7,679 nt of DNA from PVC group bacterium. Its GTDB lineage: Bacteria > Verrucomicrobiota > Kiritimatiellia > CAIKKV01 > PXCX01. The stretch is from positions 1 to 7,679 of the forward strand of contig PXCX01000203.1 of assembly GCA_003565195.1 (NCBI GenBank). The letters run 5' to 3'. Both the position numbers and the translations under genes were made by a program. Below the pieces are notes generated by a model, which was given only the letters and a program-made list of their open reading frames with translations, did not search any database and had not been told where the DNA came from. Positions 6,413 through 7,679 of this stretch are shown here, in pieces. Position 1 is the first letter of the stretch. Every line of letters starts with the position of its first letter.

Positions 6413-7573
6413 TTATCGACCGCGACGGTAATTGAATGCTATCGGCACATCAAGGACCTGGATGCAACCGGCCGAATCGCTGTCATTTGAGCGGGCATCC
6501 AGAATAGCGTTGATAACTTGACTACTGATTGAGGCGGGGACATTGATAACCGCGCTTTCCCGCGCTGCGCTGGCGGAGTCATCATCGCCGGTAAAAAGGC
6601 GACGCAGGCGGAAGGTCGTCGCGCCACCGGCGCCCGCTTTCATCGCTGCCGCAACCAAACCATCCAGAGATCCTTCAAGACAGTTCACGGTGATTTCTTT
6701 TTGATCCGTCATTAATCGGTGTCCCGCATTCATTTGACCCGTTTCAATATCTGCAAATCGTTTTCTCCAAGCGGTCCCGGATTTCAGCTGATCAATGGCG
6801 GCAATAATCTGCTCCATACTGGCGGCTGATTCCTGGAAGCCGATATTCAATCGCGTATCGAGCAACCCCGCTTTGACGGGAGCGCCATAAATGTAGCCGC
6901 TACCCGGTCTATTCAAACGCATTCCTTCGATCAATAACTGCATGATACTGCCGCTGTCATGCTCGGGAACCAGCAAGCGGACCACTTCCTTTTCCGGCGG
7001 GATGGTAACACGCAGCAAACCAAGCTGATCCCTCATTCCCGTGCCGGTGCCGAGTGTGACCAGCGGCACGCAGGTGCCCAGTTCAAGAGCCATCTGCGCG
7101 CACTGTTCACCGCTGCCAGGCATGGATAAAATCACGGTGATACAGGATATATCCGTCAAAAATTCCGGACTATAGCTTCCGTCGCGGACCGGAGACACGT
7201 TCGCTGTCGGCGTCTGTTCGACGGCAGCCGGTTCCGCACATCGGCATTCCGTCACATTCTGGGCATAAATCGAACCACGGCCGGGAATACGCAACTCAGC
7301 GGCATCAATCAGTGCTTCCATAACCGTACGCGTATACTCCGGAGACACGGTCGCATAGATGAATTCAACCGGCGAATTATGCGCACGTCGCCTCAGTCCG
7401 GGGAACCCCATGACACGTTTGCGAACGACCCGCCTAACGTTTCGGCCGCCTTCGATGAAAATCGGATCGGCACCCATCTCGACGAGACGCTGCGTAACTC
7501 GATGACTCATGCGATGATGAACAACGCAACAGATCCGGTCAACCTTGCGAAAACGATGTGAATGATCTTGCAT
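6413..7573 (-). CDS. Three tandem P-II-like (GlnB-fold) domains in one protein
   Basis: The 386-residue protein divides into three units with P-II-like sequence rhythm (strand-helix-strand-loop-strand-helix-strand). Domain 1 is about 12-109, with DRICCVVHH, then a very basic loop, VEFIYATVSPEYTRTVMEAL and a GRGSIYAQNV end. Domain 2 is about 140-236: ITVILSMPGSGEQCAQMALE, LGTGTG (174-179), LGLLRVTIPPEKEVVRLLVP (184-203) and GSGYIYGAPV. Domain 3 is about 291-383: EITVNCLEGSLDGLVAAAMK, a short loop and AVINVPASISSQVINAIL. A helical linker with SMEQIIAAIDQLKSGTAW joins 2 and 3. P-II proteins are normally ~112-residue trimers that bind ATP/ADP and effectors and dock on membrane transporters or enzymes; here one chain may make the trimer. 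Start: ATG 7573 has AAGGA 4 nt upstream; a TTG at 7585 is the alternative. It follows a membrane-protein gene end with no gap. Confidence 0.78.
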   Translation of the reverse strand: MQDHSHRFRKVDRICCVVHHRMSHRVTQRLVEMGADPIFIEGGRNVRRVVRKRVMGFPGLRRRAHNSPVEFIYATVSPEYTRTVMEALIDAAELRIPGRGSIYAQNVTECRCAEPAAVEQTPTANVSPVRDGSYSPEFLTDISCITVILSMPGSGEQCAQMALELGTCVPLVTLGTGTGMRDQLGLLRVTIPPEKEVVRLLVPEHDSGSIMQLLIEGMRLNRPGSGYIYGAPVKAGLLDTRLNIGFQESAASMEQIIAAIDQLKSGTAWRKRFADIETGQMNAGHRLMTDQKEITVNCLEGSLDGLVAAAMKAGAGGATTFRLRRLFTGDDDSASAARESAVINVPASISSQVINAILDARSNDSDSAGCIQVLDVPIAFNYRRGR

Positions 7574-7577
7574 TGGT

Positions 7578-7583
7578 TCCTTC
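7578..7583 (-). promoter_or_regulatory. Ribosome binding site overlapping the upstream stop codon
   Basis: GAAGGA overlaps the last two bases of the TGA (7584-7582) of the preceding partial gene and stands 4 nt before the ATG at 7573. The overlap suggests translational coupling. The spacing is a little short, so the TTG at 7585-7583 remains possible as start. Confidence 0.5.
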
Positions 7584-7679
7584 AACTTTCCATTTCCCGC
7601 AACGAGCTACGTTCGCGTACTCTGACTAAAAGGCCATACACCATCACGGAAATAATCGGGAATACGGATGCCAAGGCCA
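7582..7679 (-). CDS. C-terminal end of a membrane protein, possibly a DUF1538-type permease; 5' part outside window
   Basis: Reading leftward from the right edge, the frame starting at 7677 stays open for 31 codons to the TGA at 7584-7582. The visible tail is a hydrophobic helix, LASVFPIISVMVYGLLV, followed by the basic and charged RVRERSSLREMES. This is a typical inside-facing end of a polytopic inner-membrane protein under the positive-inside rule. Its stop overlaps the ribosome binding site of the triple P-II-like gene, so both are in one operon. From memory, DUF1538 membrane proteins are often encoded beside P-II-like proteins, which is why I name that family, but 31 residues are not enough to decide. 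Any transporter partner of a P-II-like regulator would fit. Confidence 0.55.
   Translation of the reverse strand, partial: ALASVFPIISVMVYGLLVRVRERSSLREMES

Noticed and set aside
1..7679. CRISPR array, insertion sequence or att sites
   Set aside because: No spaced direct repeats of CRISPR size, no transposase-like frame and no terminal inverted repeats with target duplication were seen.

Overview
The window comes from a Gram-negative bacterium of medium GC content. Two predicted lipoproteins and a periplasmic-type binding protein point to an outer membrane. I cannot fix the phylum. A short 7-bp tandem repeat of the TCTGNNN type, which I associate from memory with some PVC-group, Omnitrophica-like and deltaproteobacterial genomes, hints at such a lineage but proves nothing.

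Positions 1-3965 hold a tight + strand block. It begins with the 3' three-quarters of purM (purine synthesis; the gene runs off the left edge). After 17 bp comes a three-gene ABC importer of the cobalamin/ferric-siderophore class: a BtuF-like binding lipoprotein, a BtuC/FecCD permease, and a BtuD-like ATPase. The ATPase carries an extra C-terminal domain of about 150 residues, which is one of the two most interesting features here. The permease starts 5 bp after the btuF-like stop, and the permease stop and ATPase start overlap as TGATG, so the three are probably translated together. The corrinoid assignment rests on family resemblance; no cobalamin riboswitch lies in front of the block within this window.

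Positions 3984-4694 encode a left-handed beta-helix (hexapeptide) acyltransferase, 18 bp behind the ATPase and possibly the last gene of the operon. A 209-bp spacer follows, with a candidate promoter and four copies of a 7-bp repeat. Then comes a lipoprotein of the erythromycin-esterase-like family (4904-6244).

The right side is on the - strand and convergent with the left, separated by 168 bp containing a terminator-like hairpin. The 386-residue gene at 6413-7573 reads as three consecutive P-II-like (GlnB-fold) domains in one chain, possibly a built-in pseudo-trimer. Just upstream of it, and overlapping its likely ribosome binding site, is the C-terminal end of a membrane protein that runs off the right edge. 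It is perhaps a DUF1538-type permease, a family I recall being paired with P-II-like proteins. This pair looks like a membrane protein with its own dedicated regulator and is the best candidate for a poorly described system in the window.
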